From the NCBI RefSeq assembly GCF_014651615.1, contig NZ_BMXF01000004.1:655087-719086 (forward strand): 64,000 bases of DNA, in the 5' to 3' direction. The notes under the pieces are model-generated. The model ran no database searches and was not told the DNA's origin. It was given only the letters and a program-made list of their open reading frames with translations. The DNA is from Persicitalea jodogahamensis (GTDB lineage: Bacteria; Bacteroidota; Bacteroidia; Cytophagales; Spirosomataceae). The position numbers and the translations under genes were made by a program. Positions within the stretch are counted from its first letter, which is position 1. Each line of letters begins with the position of its first letter. Positions 10,989 to 20,670 of this stretch are shown piece by piece.

Positions 10989-12419
10989 ATGAAATTGAAG
11001 ACACTGAAATTAGTAGTTTGCCTCTTGGCAGCAGCAAATATTGTCTCAGCCCAGGTACCTGGCCGATGGGAAGGTACTGCTGAGATAAACGGTAAGCCAC
11101 TGCTGATAGCATTCAACATTTCGGCCGCCAGTGCGGGAAGCCTATCCGCCACGATGGACGTGCCTGCGCAAGGAGCGAAAGCCTTGCCATGCGACGAGGT
11201 TAAAGTCGAAGGTGACAGTCTTTTCATTTTTGTTAAAATGATTCAGGGTAGCTATGCAGGAAAATTTGATGCCGCTCGCTCGTTAACTACCGGCAAGTTG
11301 CGGCAAGGTAGTTTCAACATACCGCTCGACCTCAAACGCAGCGGCAACGCCGTAAGCCTGGATCGCCCCCAAACCCCCTCGCCTCCTTTTGACTACCGCA
11401 GCGAAAACGTGGCCTACGACAGTCCGGACGGAAAAGTACACTTGGCAGGAACGCTCACGACACCAAAGGGAGATGGCCCATTTCCAGCTGCTTTGCTCAT
11501 TACTGGTAGCAGTCTGCAGGATCGCGACGAAACGATTCTGGGCCACAAGCCATTTTTGGTCATTGCCGACTACCTGACTCGCCGGGGTATTGCGGTGCTA
11601 CGCGTGGACGACCGAAATATGGGCTTGTCAACTGGTCCAACCAAAGCCACTTCCGCCGACTACGCGCAGGATGCCATGATGAGCCTGAATTTTTTACAAA
11701 AAAGAAAGGAAATCAATCCAAAGCGAGTGGGCATGATCGGCCATAGCGAGGGTGGACTGATTGCCCAAATTGTTAACGCTGAGCGTCCCGAGGACGTGGC
11801 GTTTATCATTTCATTGGCCGGACCCGGGGAGAAAATCATCGATTTGATGGCCCAGCAGAACACCGCAAACCTGAAAAGCATGAAAGTACGCGAACCAGTC
11901 GCTGAGAGCTACGGAACCATGATGCGCGCCATAATGGAAGCCGCAGCAACCGAGAAAGACTCCGCTGCCCTGGACCGTAAAATCACCGAAGCTGTAAATG
12001 CTTGGCGAAGTACCGTCATGCCCGGCGTATTCACTTCGCTGACAGGAATAAATAATGAGTCGACGGAACGACAGTTCGTACGGACGATGGCAAGAACGCT
12101 GGAAGACCCCTGGATGAACTACTTTATTCGATATGACCCGGCGCAAAATCTAGCCAAAATAAACTGTCCGGTACTGGCCCTCAATGGTGGGAAGGATATT
12201 CAGGTCATAGCTAAACCCAATTTGCTGGGTTGGGCGGAAATAAAGAGAAATGGCAATAAGGATGTCACCGTGAAGGAAATGCCGGGTTTGAATCATCTTT
12301 TCCAGCATTGCGACAAGTGCACGGTCAATGAGTACGGGGAACTGACGGAAACGATTTCACCCGAAGTTCTGAAGATGATGGGCGATTGGCTGGGTGAGAA
12401 AATAATTAAGACGCGTTAG
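10989..12419 (+). CDS. Secreted alpha/beta hydrolase
   Basis: I start the gene at ATG 10989 because this gives a clean signal peptide (MKLKTLKLVVCLLAAANIVSAQ); an in-frame ATG at 10962 would add nine polar residues. The mature protein (476 codons in all) has an N-terminal beta-rich region of about 110 residues, then an alpha/beta-hydrolase fold with nucleophile elbow GHSEGG (Ser253), an acid in LNGGKDIQV and a terminal histidine in GLNHLFQ. Enzymes of this architecture cleave ester or peptide bonds of small substrates; the substrate here is unknown. It sits just behind the permease gene and could share its transcript. Confidence 0.85.
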   Translation: MKLKTLKLVVCLLAAANIVSAQVPGRWEGTAEINGKPLLIAFNISAASAGSLSATMDVPAQGAKALPCDEVKVEGDSLFIFVKMIQGSYAGKFDAARSLTTGKLRQGSFNIPLDLKRSGNAVSLDRPQTPSPPFDYRSENVAYDSPDGKVHLAGTLTTPKGDGPFPAALLITGSSLQDRDETILGHKPFLVIADYLTRRGIAVLRVDDRNMGLSTGPTKATSADYAQDAMMSLNFLQKRKEINPKRVGMIGHSEGGLIAQIVNAERPEDVAFIISLAGPGEKIIDLMAQQNTANLKSMKVREPVAESYGTMMRAIMEAAATEKDSAALDRKITEAVNAWRSTVMPGVFTSLTGINNESTERQFVRTMARTLEDPWMNYFIRYDPAQNLAKINCPVLALNGGKDIQVIAKPNLLGWAEIKRNGNKDVTVKEMPGLNHLFQHCDKCTVNEYGELTETISPEVLKMMGDWLGEKIIKTR

Positions 12420-12451
12420 TTTCAATGATTACCCACACAGGGGAAAGCCTG

Positions 12452-12481
12452 TCTGACCGTAGACGAAAAGTATTATTTTTG
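12452..12481 (+). promoter_or_regulatory. Candidate promoter of the oxygenase gene
   Basis: TATTTTTG at 12474-12481 fits the Bacteroidota -7 box TAnnTTTG. A weak TCTG at 12452 lies 18 bp upstream in the -33 position. The oxygenase ATG is 29 nt downstream. Motif match only. Confidence 0.35.
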
Positions 12482-12510
12482 CAAAAACAGCTATCCAAAA
12501 ATCCCGCTCC

Positions 12511-13467
12511 ATGCAAGATCAAATATTGAACGAAGTACCATCCCTAGATCTACACGACTTTACATCAGGCGACCCGGATATGAAAGCCCAATTCGTGGCT
12601 GATCTTGGCGCAGCTTTTAACACCATCGGCTTCGTGGCCATCAAGAACCACGGCCTAACCGATGAAATGCGGGAGAAATTGTACGAAGCAGTGAAGCGTT
12701 TTTTCTCCATGCCAGCAGAAGAGAAGAAAAAATATGAACACGAAGAACTCTTCGGCCAGCGCGGTTATATCGGAAAAGGGAAAGAAACGGCCAAAGGTTT
12801 CAAAGTAGCCGATTTGAAAGAGTTCTATCACATTGGCCAGCCGGAACCTCCGGAGGGCATGGCAGGGAATGTCTTTCCCGATAACATGCCCGAGTTCGAA
12901 GCGTACACTACCTTGGTATACCGTACTTTTGAGAATACCGGCCGGACTCTGCTGCAAGCCTTAGCGCTGTATCTTGATCAACCAGAATTCTATTTTGACG
13001 ATAAAGTTGAAAAGGGCGATAGTATCCTGCGTGCTTTGCATTATTTCCCAATTCCCAATCCCGACGACCTACCCGAAGGCGCGGTACGGGCAGCGGCCCA
13101 CGGCGACATCAACCTCATCACCCTGCTGATGGGGGCCAGTGCCGAAGGTCTGGAAGTCCTGCGTCGCGACGGCACCTGGATTCCAATTACGGCTTTACCC
13201 GATCAAATCGTGGTGAACGTGGGCGACATGCTCGACCGCCTGACCAATCACAAACTCAAATCGACCATTCATCGCGTGGTCAATCCGCCGCGGGAGAAAA
13301 TGAGTACTTCGCGCTATTCTATTCCATTTTTCATGCACCCCCGGGGCGACATGGATCTGACCTGCCTGGGTAACTGCGTTGATGCCGAACACCCTAAAAT
13401 GTACGTCAACATGACGGCAGGCGAGTTTCTGGACGAGCGTTTACGGGAGTTGGGGCTCAAAAAATAA
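12511..13467 (+). CDS. Isopenicillin N synthase-like 2-oxoglutarate/Fe(II) oxygenase
   Basis: The 318-residue cytosolic protein has the DIOX_N domain (about 8-125, including TIGFVAIKNHG) and the 2OG-Fe(II) oxygenase domain. The iron ligands are His197 and Asp199 (AHGD) and His254 (STIHRVVNP), and Arg268 with Ser270 (RYS) would bind the 2-oxoglutarate carboxylate. Relatives oxidise varied small molecules; membership of the isopenicillin N synthase family does not imply antibiotic synthesis. No biosynthetic cluster surrounds it: it stands between a hydrolase and a chromate transporter. The start at ATG 12511 gives the usual length. Confidence 0.88.
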   Translation: MQDQILNEVPSLDLHDFTSGDPDMKAQFVADLGAAFNTIGFVAIKNHGLTDEMREKLYEAVKRFFSMPAEEKKKYEHEELFGQRGYIGKGKETAKGFKVADLKEFYHIGQPEPPEGMAGNVFPDNMPEFEAYTTLVYRTFENTGRTLLQALALYLDQPEFYFDDKVEKGDSILRALHYFPIPNPDDLPEGAVRAAAHGDINLITLLMGASAEGLEVLRRDGTWIPITALPDQIVVNVGDMLDRLTNHKLKSTIHRVVNPPREKMSTSRYSIPFFMHPRGDMDLTCLGNCVDAEHPKMYVNMTAGEFLDERLRELGLKK

Positions 13468-13561
13468 GCGAATATGGATAGTTGAGAGTCAGGAGTGATT
13501 CCCGGAAGGAGTTGTAAGTAATGCCTCCCCTGCTTACCTTGACGCAACTATCGTCCGGTTT

Positions 13562-14737
13562 ATGCGTCGCATTCGGTATTTCATTTTCCTGAAAGATGTA
13601 CTTGTCCTGGCCTTCACTGCTTTCGGGGGCCCGCAAGTGCATTTGGTCATGATGCTCGACCTGCTGGTCATCAAGCGGCGTTACCTGACCGAGGAGGAGC
13701 TGCTGGAACTTCAAGCCCTGTGCCAGATTCTGCCGGGCCCTACCTCTACGCAGACGATCACTGCCCTGGGATTTAAGATCGGTGGACCCGGGCTCGCCTA
13801 CCTTACAGTACTTGTCTGGTCGCTACCCGCCATGACGATGATGACGTTGGCAGCGCTTACTATCTATTTTCTGGAACAAAGGAATGTGTCCCTGCAATTC
13901 GCCCGGTTTGTCGGACCGATGGCCGTCGCCCTGCTCATGCACGGGGGGTACCGGATCGCCCGGCGGGTCATCCGCGACACCCAGGGCTGGCTATTGCTCA
14001 TTGCCTCCGCGCTGGTAGCGTACCTTTTTCCCTCTCCTTTTATGACACCTGCCGTCATTATATTGGGCGGCGTCATTGCCTCGCTCAACTACCGGCAGCA
14101 ACCCCGTATGGAAAAAGTCCGTTTACAAATCAATTGGTCCAACTTCATTCTGTGGCTCAGCGTCCTGGTGGGGGCAGCAGTGTTGGGGGCTGTTACGAAG
14201 TCATTGCCTGTCCGGTTGTTCGAGAACTTCTACCGAAACGGCAGCCTGGTTTTTGGCGGAGGTCAGGTATTGATTCCGATGCTCTACAACGAATTTGTGG
14301 AGTTCAAGCATTATCTCACGCAGGAGGAATTCCTGACAGGGATGGCGCTCACGCAGGTAGTTCCCGGCCCGGTGTTTTCCATTTCGACGTATGTCGGGGC
14401 AATGTCCATGCAGCATCAGGGAGTGAGCGGACAGATCATCGGTGCTCTGGTGGCGACGGTCGGCATTTTCCTGCCCGGTACTTTTCTGATTTTCTTCGTG
14501 TACCGTTTTTGGGATCAGTTGAAAAAATACCGGGGCGTGCGCGCTTCGCTTCAAGGGGTGCACGCCACAAGCGTGGGACTCACCCTGGCTGCGGCAGCCA
14601 CGCTCTTCGTGCCCATGGCTACCAGTTGGATTCCCCTGGCAACCGTGTTGGTTACGCTCACGATTTTATCCTTGACCCGGGTACCTCCTTATGTCTTGAT
14701 TTTGGGAGGGTTGATACTGGGTGTATTTCTAAATTAA
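13562..14737 (+). CDS. chrA: Chromate transporter, CHR family, fused two-domain form
   Basis: The 391-residue membrane protein contains both halves of the CHR family in one chain. Each half carries the family hallmark near its start: FGGPQVH with LPGPTSTQ in the first, FGGGQVLIPMLYNEFVE with VVPGPVFSIST in the second. Characterised members extrude chromate in exchange for sulfate or protons, although many homologues have no tested substrate. There are about 10-12 predicted membrane segments. The gene stands alone, 94 bp after the oxygenase gene and 175 bp before the sigma factor gene. Confidence 0.9.
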   Translation: MRRIRYFIFLKDVLVLAFTAFGGPQVHLVMMLDLLVIKRRYLTEEELLELQALCQILPGPTSTQTITALGFKIGGPGLAYLTVLVWSLPAMTMMTLAALTIYFLEQRNVSLQFARFVGPMAVALLMHGGYRIARRVIRDTQGWLLLIASALVAYLFPSPFMTPAVIILGGVIASLNYRQQPRMEKVRLQINWSNFILWLSVLVGAAVLGAVTKSLPVRLFENFYRNGSLVFGGGQVLIPMLYNEFVEFKHYLTQEEFLTGMALTQVVPGPVFSISTYVGAMSMQHQGVSGQIIGALVATVGIFLPGTFLIFFVYRFWDQLKKYRGVRASLQGVHATSVGLTLAAAATLFVPMATSWIPLATVLVTLTILSLTRVPPYVLILGGLILGVFLN

Positions 14738-14850
14738 AAATTCTTCAAAAATCGTGCAATGCTCTATTTTTATATAACATTCTCGTTATAAAGCGATTTT
14801 ATTTAAATAAAGCATTCCATCAAATGGAATTTTCGGAATATTTAATTAGC

Positions 14851-14882
14851 TTTATAAAATATCAAAAGACTTGGTAAATTTG
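14851..14882 (+). promoter_or_regulatory. Promoter candidate for the ECF sigma gene
   Basis: TAAATTTG at 14875-14882 is an exact match to the Bacteroidota -7 consensus TAnnTTTG. TTTA at 14851-14854 lies 20 bp upstream where TTTG is expected. The sigma factor ATG follows 30 nt later. A small hairpin (ATTCCAT-CAA-ATGGAAT, 14814-14830) lies just upstream and may mark the end of the chromate transporter transcript. Confidence 0.5.
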
Positions 14883-14912
14883 GACGTACAATACCACTAC
14901 GAAAGAAATTAA

Positions 14913-15509
14913 ATGGTTGAAATAACCGATCAGGAATTATGGGAGGGGGTTAGGCAAGGCGACGAAAAGGCTTTCACCCTGACTTTCGATCGGTATCATT
15001 CCACGCTGTTCAATTATGGTTGTAAGCTGTGTGATGATTCCGGACTGGTAGAAGATGCCGTGCAGGATGTTTTCATCGACATCTGGCGGTTGCGGAAAAA
15101 CCTTACGCCCAATATCACCTCAATCAAATTTTACCTTTATCGCTCCCTTCGTCGCCGCATCCACATGGGAACTATCAAAGCCCTTCCTATCAAGGATCTT
15201 TCCATCCTGACCGGAACGGAAATCCCTTTTATCCGCGACAATTCCGAATCCATGCTCATGGAGCGCGAATCCAATACGCTACTCACCCAACGACTCAACA
15301 GTCTGCTGAGCCAACTTCCGGCCCGGCAGGTGGAAGCGATCACGCTGCGTTATTTCGATGAGTTCAGCTTTCCCGAGACTGCCGAAATTATGGGAGTAAG
15401 CGAAAAATCAGTCAGGAATTTTATTTACCGTGCCCTGGTGTACCTCAGGGAATGCCGGGAGTCGATTATGGTTTCGGTGAGTGCCTTGCTGTTGTTTGCT
15501 TTTTCTTAA
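14913..15509 (+). CDS. RNA polymerase sigma-70 factor, ECF subfamily
   Basis: The 198-residue protein has sigma region 2 (about 20-85, including LVEDAVQDVFIDIWRLRK for core binding and -10 recognition) and region 4 (about 125-180, the helix-turn-helix FSFPETAEIMGVSEKSVRNFIYRAL). It ends in a hydrophobic tail typical of the FecI-like factors that drive SusCD loci. Its expected FecR partner is not adjacent: it starts 5.2 kb downstream, beyond two opposing genes. The stop TAA overlaps the stop of the converging haloperoxidase gene in the shared tetranucleotide TTAA (15506-15509). The factor most likely controls the SusC/SusD operon at 22-28 kb. Confidence 0.93.
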   Translation: MVEITDQELWEGVRQGDEKAFTLTFDRYHSTLFNYGCKLCDDSGLVEDAVQDVFIDIWRLRKNLTPNITSIKFYLYRSLRRRIHMGTIKALPIKDLSILTGTEIPFIRDNSESMLMERESNTLLTQRLNSLLSQLPARQVEAITLRYFDEFSFPETAEIMGVSEKSVRNFIYRALVYLRECRESIMVSVSALLLFAFS

Positions 15510-16852
15510 AATTCTTTCGCCGGCTTCTCCCGCCTTGTGCGCAGCCTCTCTGCAAAGTACCCCCCAATCGCGAAACCTTCTTCTTGCCCGTATTTTATGG
15601 CAGGCATGTAATGGATGCCCCCGTACAGGCGGCTGATTGCCGCTTCATTAGCCGCTTCCAGAAAAGAGGCAAAATGCCTCACGGGCAAGCCGAACTCAAC
15701 TTCCGAGGAGTCGGCGAAGGAAAATTTTTGACCGAAAAGCTTGGCAAGCATCACGGACGCCCCCGACGACACCACACTATGACCACTGGTATATTCCGGA
15801 AAGGGAGGAGTCTGCAACACGGGGAGCCAGGTAGGATCTATGTACTGGTTAATGTATGTTTCAGGACGAATCACCACGCTACGATATTTTTCATCCCAGC
15901 AGCTGATGAAGCAGTCGGCCAAGGTCACAGCCAGAGCGGCATAGGCCTCGGCCGATTGCAGGGCGTCGGCGTCAGCTTTTTGACAAACCAGACGAGTGAT
16001 GTTCATCCAGTGACCGTTGGGGGATATTTTTTTGGTAGCATACATGACGTGGCCACGCACATTCATTTTGAAGGGGTTGCAGTCCCAGAATTTGGCAATA
16101 TCGATTTGTTCGGTTGTGTTTCCCTTGACCTGAGTGTAGACTTGCAGGGCATCCTTATAAAAAACACTGTTGGTATCGGTCGAGAAAGCGGGCGGGGGTA
16201 CGGGCTTAAACTGCTCGGCTGAATCGATAAGAAAAGTCCGTAGACGGTTCCAGTGCGGCTCGATGGCTTTGATGTAAGCGGGAGGCGTTGGTTTCCAGGA
16301 AGCCGCATCGTTGCGAACCCGGTACTGTGGCAGCGAACGGGTGTTTTTGTAGTTATCCTTTCTCGCCCAGGCCATGATATGGTCCGCTACCTGCTGCCCG
16401 TACACCAGAGAATAGTCAAATACTTCCGCGGGCATACCCGAGGCTTTAAATTCCTCAAACAATGCTTTTTCAAAGGAACCTATCCTTTCTTCGGAAATCA
16501 CCAGTGGCTTCCCGGTGGCCAGAATCGCGTGTACTGCCGCCAATGCAGGACTATACTCCTTGTCCTTGTCGGGCACCGGAATGGGGGTCAGACCGTGTAG
16601 TTGCCCGGCCAAGCTCAGGTAGTTTTCACTATTTTGAATCAAAGTCTCATATCCAGCCACCGAAACATAGGCATAGGTGCGGCTGGTTACAGGCGGAGAG
16701 TAAATGTCATACACCATCACGTCCGTGACCTGCTTTATTGCCCGGTGAATATATTCGGCCCGCTCAGTTTTCACCTTCCAGTTTTGCGCAGAGCAGTTGA
16801 CACCCAGGCAAAGCAAAATAATAGTATACAAAAGCGGTAAGGTATGCTTCAT
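15506..16852 (-). CDS. Vanadium-dependent haloperoxidase / PAP2-family secreted protein
   Basis: The 448-residue protein has a signal peptide (about 1-22) and the three vanadate/phosphate-binding motifs of the PAP2/haloperoxidase fold: K322 to RP329-330 (KYRSVVIRP), SGH356-358 and SRxxxGxH407-414. The catalytic histidine would be His414 and the acid-base histidine His358. Such enzymes oxidise halides with peroxide or act as acid phosphatases, and sequence alone does not separate the two. The start codon overlaps the stop of the upstream FG-GAP/ASPIC gene by 4 bp (ATGA), so the two are translationally coupled. This pairing beside SusCD genes recurs in Bacteroidota. Confidence in family is high, in chemistry moderate. 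Confidence 0.88.
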   Translation of the reverse strand: MKHTLPLLYTIILLCLGVNCSAQNWKVKTERAEYIHRAIKQVTDVMVYDIYSPPVTSRTYAYVSVAGYETLIQNSENYLSLAGQLHGLTPIPVPDKDKEYSPALAAVHAILATGKPLVISEERIGSFEKALFEEFKASGMPAEVFDYSLVYGQQVADHIMAWARKDNYKNTRSLPQYRVRNDAASWKPTPPAYIKAIEPHWNRLRTFLIDSAEQFKPVPPPAFSTDTNSVFYKDALQVYTQVKGNTTEQIDIAKFWDCNPFKMNVRGHVMYATKKISPNGHWMNITRLVCQKADADALQSAEAYAALAVTLADCFISCWDEKYRSVVIRPETYINQYIDPTWLPVLQTPPFPEYTSGHSVVSSGASVMLAKLFGQKFSFADSSEVEFGLPVRHFASFLEAANEAAISRLYGGIHYMPAIKYGQEEGFAIGGYFAERLRTRREKPAKEF

Positions 16853-19800
16853 AATAACGTCCTCGTTTTACCCTGAAAGTTGGTCACGGTAATTTTCTTT
16901 GCATTTTTTTCAATGGGAAACCTCCGGGACGATTGTGACAGATAGGTAGAACCGTAATAAAATTCCACCTTTCTCTTACTACCATCCTTATAGACTACTT
17001 CTGCCGAAAAATCATCGGGCTTCAGGCTGACCCATTTTAAAATGCGCCTCGTGGACAGAATACCCGGACTAAACACCAGCAGACTATCCTGGTTCTGGGA
17101 AACGAGCAGCACATCTTCATTTTTCGCGGTATGTATGGTGGACAGGGCTTTGGCATCGCCCGGCACAATAAATCCACTTTGGGGTAAAGTCATCGCCCTG
17201 AAATTACCCTTACCGTCGCCCTGCAGGCAAAGGCCGTTGAATGCATCGTGCCTGCCACTGTTTGGGTCAAGGCCATAGTCGTTCCCGACCAACAATAAGT
17301 CGAGATAGCCATCCCCATTTACATCTTCAGCCTTCATACCAAAAACGGGTGCCACCTGGGCAGCCAGTGGCAATGGTTTCATTTCCAGATAACCATCTCC
17401 CTTATTCTCGATGTAGCAACTCCGCATTTCGGTGGCCTGCGCTATTAGTGCATTTTCCAGATCGCTGTCACTCCAAATTTCTTTCAAGGTCGCCAGTCCG
17501 TACGACTTGAAGGTAGGAAACTTTTTACGCATCGTGATTACCTGGCTGACCAGGTCGTCGCGTGATGCGATGGGAAACGGTTTCCGGGTTCCGTCGTCGC
17601 CTTTCATGTAGCAAAACACCATGGGGTCAACCGAGCCATTGTTATCGACATCCTTGGCAATCAGCACCATGGGCTCTTCCTGAGATGCGGCATAATTGGA
17701 GTTGACTCCCAGGTTTCCGGCGACGTAATCCATATCGCCATCATTGTCGAAATCACCGGCCACCAGACTGTTCCACCAACCTGTGTTTGGCTCAGTACCT
17801 GTTTTGAAAGCGACGAAAGAAGTACCCAGGTTTTTTAGGAATATGACCGGCAGCCATTCACCTGTAAGAATAAGATCTGGCTTTCCGTCATTGTCGTAAT
17901 CGCTCCATAGTGCATCCGTGACCATGCCGATGTTTTTGAGCGGCGGGAAATATTGCTCGGTAACGTCGGTAAACTTTCCGCCATCGTTCCTCAACAAAAA
18001 GCTCCGGGGGGGTACAGGATAGGCCGCAGAAACTACCCGGCCACCCACAAACAAATCGAGGTCACCGTCACCGTCAAAATCAGCGGCTTTCACACAGGAA
18101 CCGTTCGACAGGTCAGCAGGAAGGGCTTCCATCGCTCGTTCGAATCTTCCCTGACCGTTGTTCAGGAATAATTGGTCATTGCTGAAAGAATTGTTGGGCG
18201 GAATCTCGTAGCTACCACTGACGATGTACAAATCGAGATCACCATCGCCGTCAGCATCAAAAAACAATGTCCCCTGGTCTTCATACAAACGGGATTCCTT
18301 TTCTGAAAAGCGCGTGGAATCTTTTGTAAAATTCCCGCTAATATCCTGTAAGAAAAAAGTACCTGAAATACCCGAGGTACCGCCAACATAAATATCTTCG
18401 AATCCATCATTATTAATATCGCCTACGGCAATGGATGGTCCACTTTGGCTTATTTTATGCGGCAAGGTGGGCTGTACGTCGAAATCGGGAAAGTCTTTTT
18501 CAACCGACCTGTATTCTAAGCCGTATTCTTTTACCGTCGACTTGAAATAAGAATCAGTAAATAACTGTGGAGCTTTCACTTTTTCAGAAACAGCATCTTT
18601 ATACGCTATTGTAAGCGTCTGATCGGAAGAAACGTTTTTCAATACCTGCTGCCGATTATTGGGCCAGCGCACGACCAGGGAATCGACTCGCAAGACACTT
18701 CCCAAGCCAAAATGCGCCCGGTGGTCGTCGGTAGAAAGGTAACCGCGCGTAGGCTGATGCTCATAGAATAGTTGCTGGTTCCCCGCAAAAAATAATTGGA
18801 CAGTGGCCCCGATGCCTCCCGGATTTTCAGCTTGACCAACAAGGGATACCGTCAGATGATGATTCCTTTTGTCGAGCGTATTTTCGTACACAAAAGCCTG
18901 GTCATTGATATTGTTTATGATCACGTCCAGATCACCGTCATTGTCCAGGTCGGCATAAGCGGCACCGTTGGAGAACGTCAGTTCATCGAAACCCCAGTCC
19001 TTCGTCACATTATCAAAGATCAGCCCGTTGGTATTTTTATAGGCGTAGTTGGCAAGTTTGACCACCGGAAGTGAGTCGGTCATGGCCAGGGTGAAGCCTT
19101 CACCCGCGCCGCTTTGACCGTTGTTGTACTCGATGTAGTCCAGGTCTGTCACGTCCCTTGGCAGTCCGTTGGTAATGATGAGGTCGCGATAGCCATCGTT
19201 ATCGAAGTCAGCCACCAGTGGGCACCAGCTCCAGTCAGTCTGATACACGCCCGCCATATATCCGACATCACTGAACACAGGGTGCCCCAGCGGCGTGGGG
19301 CCGCTATTCAATTGCAGAACATTTCTGACGTATTGGTGATTATAGTTGTATTGAGCATTATTGATGTAGTTGTAGTATTCATTTCCGCTCAGCATCCTCT
19401 TTTTTCGCAAATTATTTTCCGGGAGCATTTCCAGCGAAATCACATCGACATAACCATCGTTGTTGATATCAACCGCATCGGTTCCCATCGCATTCCAGCC
19501 CGTATGTTTAAAATAATCATCGAGCTTATTGGTGAATGTCGGCCCATCCCCACGGCCCTTTTTATTGTTGATAAACAATAGGTCATTCGACACAAAATCA
19601 TTGGCAACGTAAATGTCGGGCCAGCCGTCTTGATTGATATCCGTGATTGCCGCTGCGTGGCCCCAGCCTTCGATCGTAACCCCCGCTGCTTTTGACACGT
19701 CAGTAAATTTTCCGTTTCCCTCATTCCGATACAATCGGTCATTGTTCTTAGCACTTCCGTCCGTCAGTTTTGCCCGGTAATGAATAGGCGTTCTGGGATC

Positions 19801-20442
19801 ATAGATTTCGTTTATGACCTGATACATATCGAGGTCACCGTCTTTGTCATAGTCAAAAAAGTACCCCTGGGTGCTAAAACCATCATCAGCCAATCCGTAA
19901 GTCGCCGCTGACTCTTCAAATACTGGAATGCCCGCCTGATTCAATCCCTTATTGACATACAGCAGATTTGTGCGGAGTTTGGGATCGCTGCGGAAGGATG
20001 CCGAAACATAGATGTCCGGCCAGCCGTCGGCATTGATATCCACGACCGAGACACCCGTGCACCAGTGCCCCTCCCCGCCGGCCCTGGCCCTATCCGTAAT
20101 GTCCTCGAACCTGAATGATCCTCTGTTAAGATACAGCCTGTTGGAAACCATGTTTCCCGCCAAATAGACATCCATCAACCCGTCTTTATTAAAATCACCA
20201 ATACCCACTCCCCCGCCATTATAAATGTTGGCCTGGTTGAGAATATTGAGTGTGTCACTCTCAGTCAGCTGGTTAGCGAACGCAATCCCGGTCTGGGAAG
20301 CGGGTAACCGTCTGAATAAGGTACTTCCTGCCGTTTGGGCAACGGCGACCCATGAAGAGAGCGTCACTAACAAAATCGCTGAGCATTGCATTACGCTCCC
20401 CGGTACTTTCGATTTTTTGCCCCTTGGATTATTCAATTTCAA
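16849..20442 (-). CDS. FG-GAP/VCBS repeat protein with ASPIC/UnbV domain (CRTAC1-like)
   Basis: The 1197-residue secreted protein has a signal region ending about residue 36 (VAVAQ). It carries at least a dozen calcium-binding FG-GAP loops of the form DxNxDGxxDxY, for example DFNKDGLMDVYL near 80, DINADGWPDIYV near 130, DFDGDGDLDLFV and DVNGDGYLDLLL. These build one or two beta-propellers. Between the two sets, at about 530-620, is the ASPIC/UnbV domain (GGIGATVQLFFAG, then YLSTDDHRAHFGLG and VVRWPNN). CRTAC1-like proteins are extracellular binding modules of unknown ligand. It forms an operon with the haloperoxidase gene and is divergent from the fecR-type gene, with 228 bp between. Confidence 0.9.
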   Translation of the reverse strand: MKLNNPRGKKSKVPGSVMQCSAILLVTLSSWVAVAQTAGSTLFRRLPASQTGIAFANQLTESDTLNILNQANIYNGGGVGIGDFNKDGLMDVYLAGNMVSNRLYLNRGSFRFEDITDRARAGGEGHWCTGVSVVDINADGWPDIYVSASFRSDPKLRTNLLYVNKGLNQAGIPVFEESAATYGLADDGFSTQGYFFDYDKDGDLDMYQVINEIYDPRTPIHYRAKLTDGSAKNNDRLYRNEGNGKFTDVSKAAGVTIEGWGHAAAITDINQDGWPDIYVANDFVSNDLLFINNKKGRGDGPTFTNKLDDYFKHTGWNAMGTDAVDINNDGYVDVISLEMLPENNLRKKRMLSGNEYYNYINNAQYNYNHQYVRNVLQLNSGPTPLGHPVFSDVGYMAGVYQTDWSWCPLVADFDNDGYRDLIITNGLPRDVTDLDYIEYNNGQSGAGEGFTLAMTDSLPVVKLANYAYKNTNGLIFDNVTKDWGFDELTFSNGAAYADLDNDGDLDVIINNINDQAFVYENTLDKRNHHLTVSLVGQAENPGGIGATVQLFFAGNQQLFYEHQPTRGYLSTDDHRAHFGLGSVLRVDSLVVRWPNNRQQVLKNVSSDQTLTIAYKDAVSEKVKAPQLFTDSYFKSTVKEYGLEYRSVEKDFPDFDVQPTLPHKISQSGPSIAVGDINNDGFEDIYVGGTSGISGTFFLQDISGNFTKDSTRFSEKESRLYEDQGTLFFDADGDGDLDLYIVSGSYEIPPNNSFSNDQLFLNNGQGRFERAMEALPADLSNGSCVKAADFDGDGDLDLFVGGRVVSAAYPVPPRSFLLRNDGGKFTDVTEQYFPPLKNIGMVTDALWSDYDNDGKPDLILTGEWLPVIFLKNLGTSFVAFKTGTEPNTGWWNSLVAGDFDNDGDMDYVAGNLGVNSNYAASQEEPMVLIAKDVDNNGSVDPMVFCYMKGDDGTRKPFPIASRDDLVSQVITMRKKFPTFKSYGLATLKEIWSDSDLENALIAQATEMRSCYIENKGDGYLEMKPLPLAAQVAPVFGMKAEDVNGDGYLDLLLVGNDYGLDPNSGRHDAFNGLCLQGDGKGNFRAMTLPQSGFIVPGDAKALSTIHTAKNEDVLLVSQNQDSLLVFSPGILSTRRILKWVSLKPDDFSAEVVYKDGSKRKVEFYYGSTYLSQSSRRFPIEKNAKKITVTNFQGKTRTLL

Positions 20443-20670
20443 TTGATTCTACTTTGTACATTCCCACCCATTAAACGCATTCAGATTAGTTGGCTACCTG
20501 AACAGAGTCTGATTTCGGAATTTTGACCTCATTGCCCTTAGGTGATCCTTCTTCTTGCTCCGTGGCCATAGCAGTTTTCGATTTTATAATGTTTTCGAAA
20601 AAAACTTTAAATATGGAGGGGTCAATTCGGAAATGCTTCACTCTTTTCAATCAAAGTCGACTCTCTACCA

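Noticed and set aside
14201..14563. 120-codon open frame antisense to the chromate transporter
   Set aside because: Same reasoning as other antisense frames; no independent support.
14134..14877. 247-codon open frame in another frame of the chromate transporter
   Set aside because: It overlaps the conserved CHR family coding sequence and has no membrane or domain features of its own.
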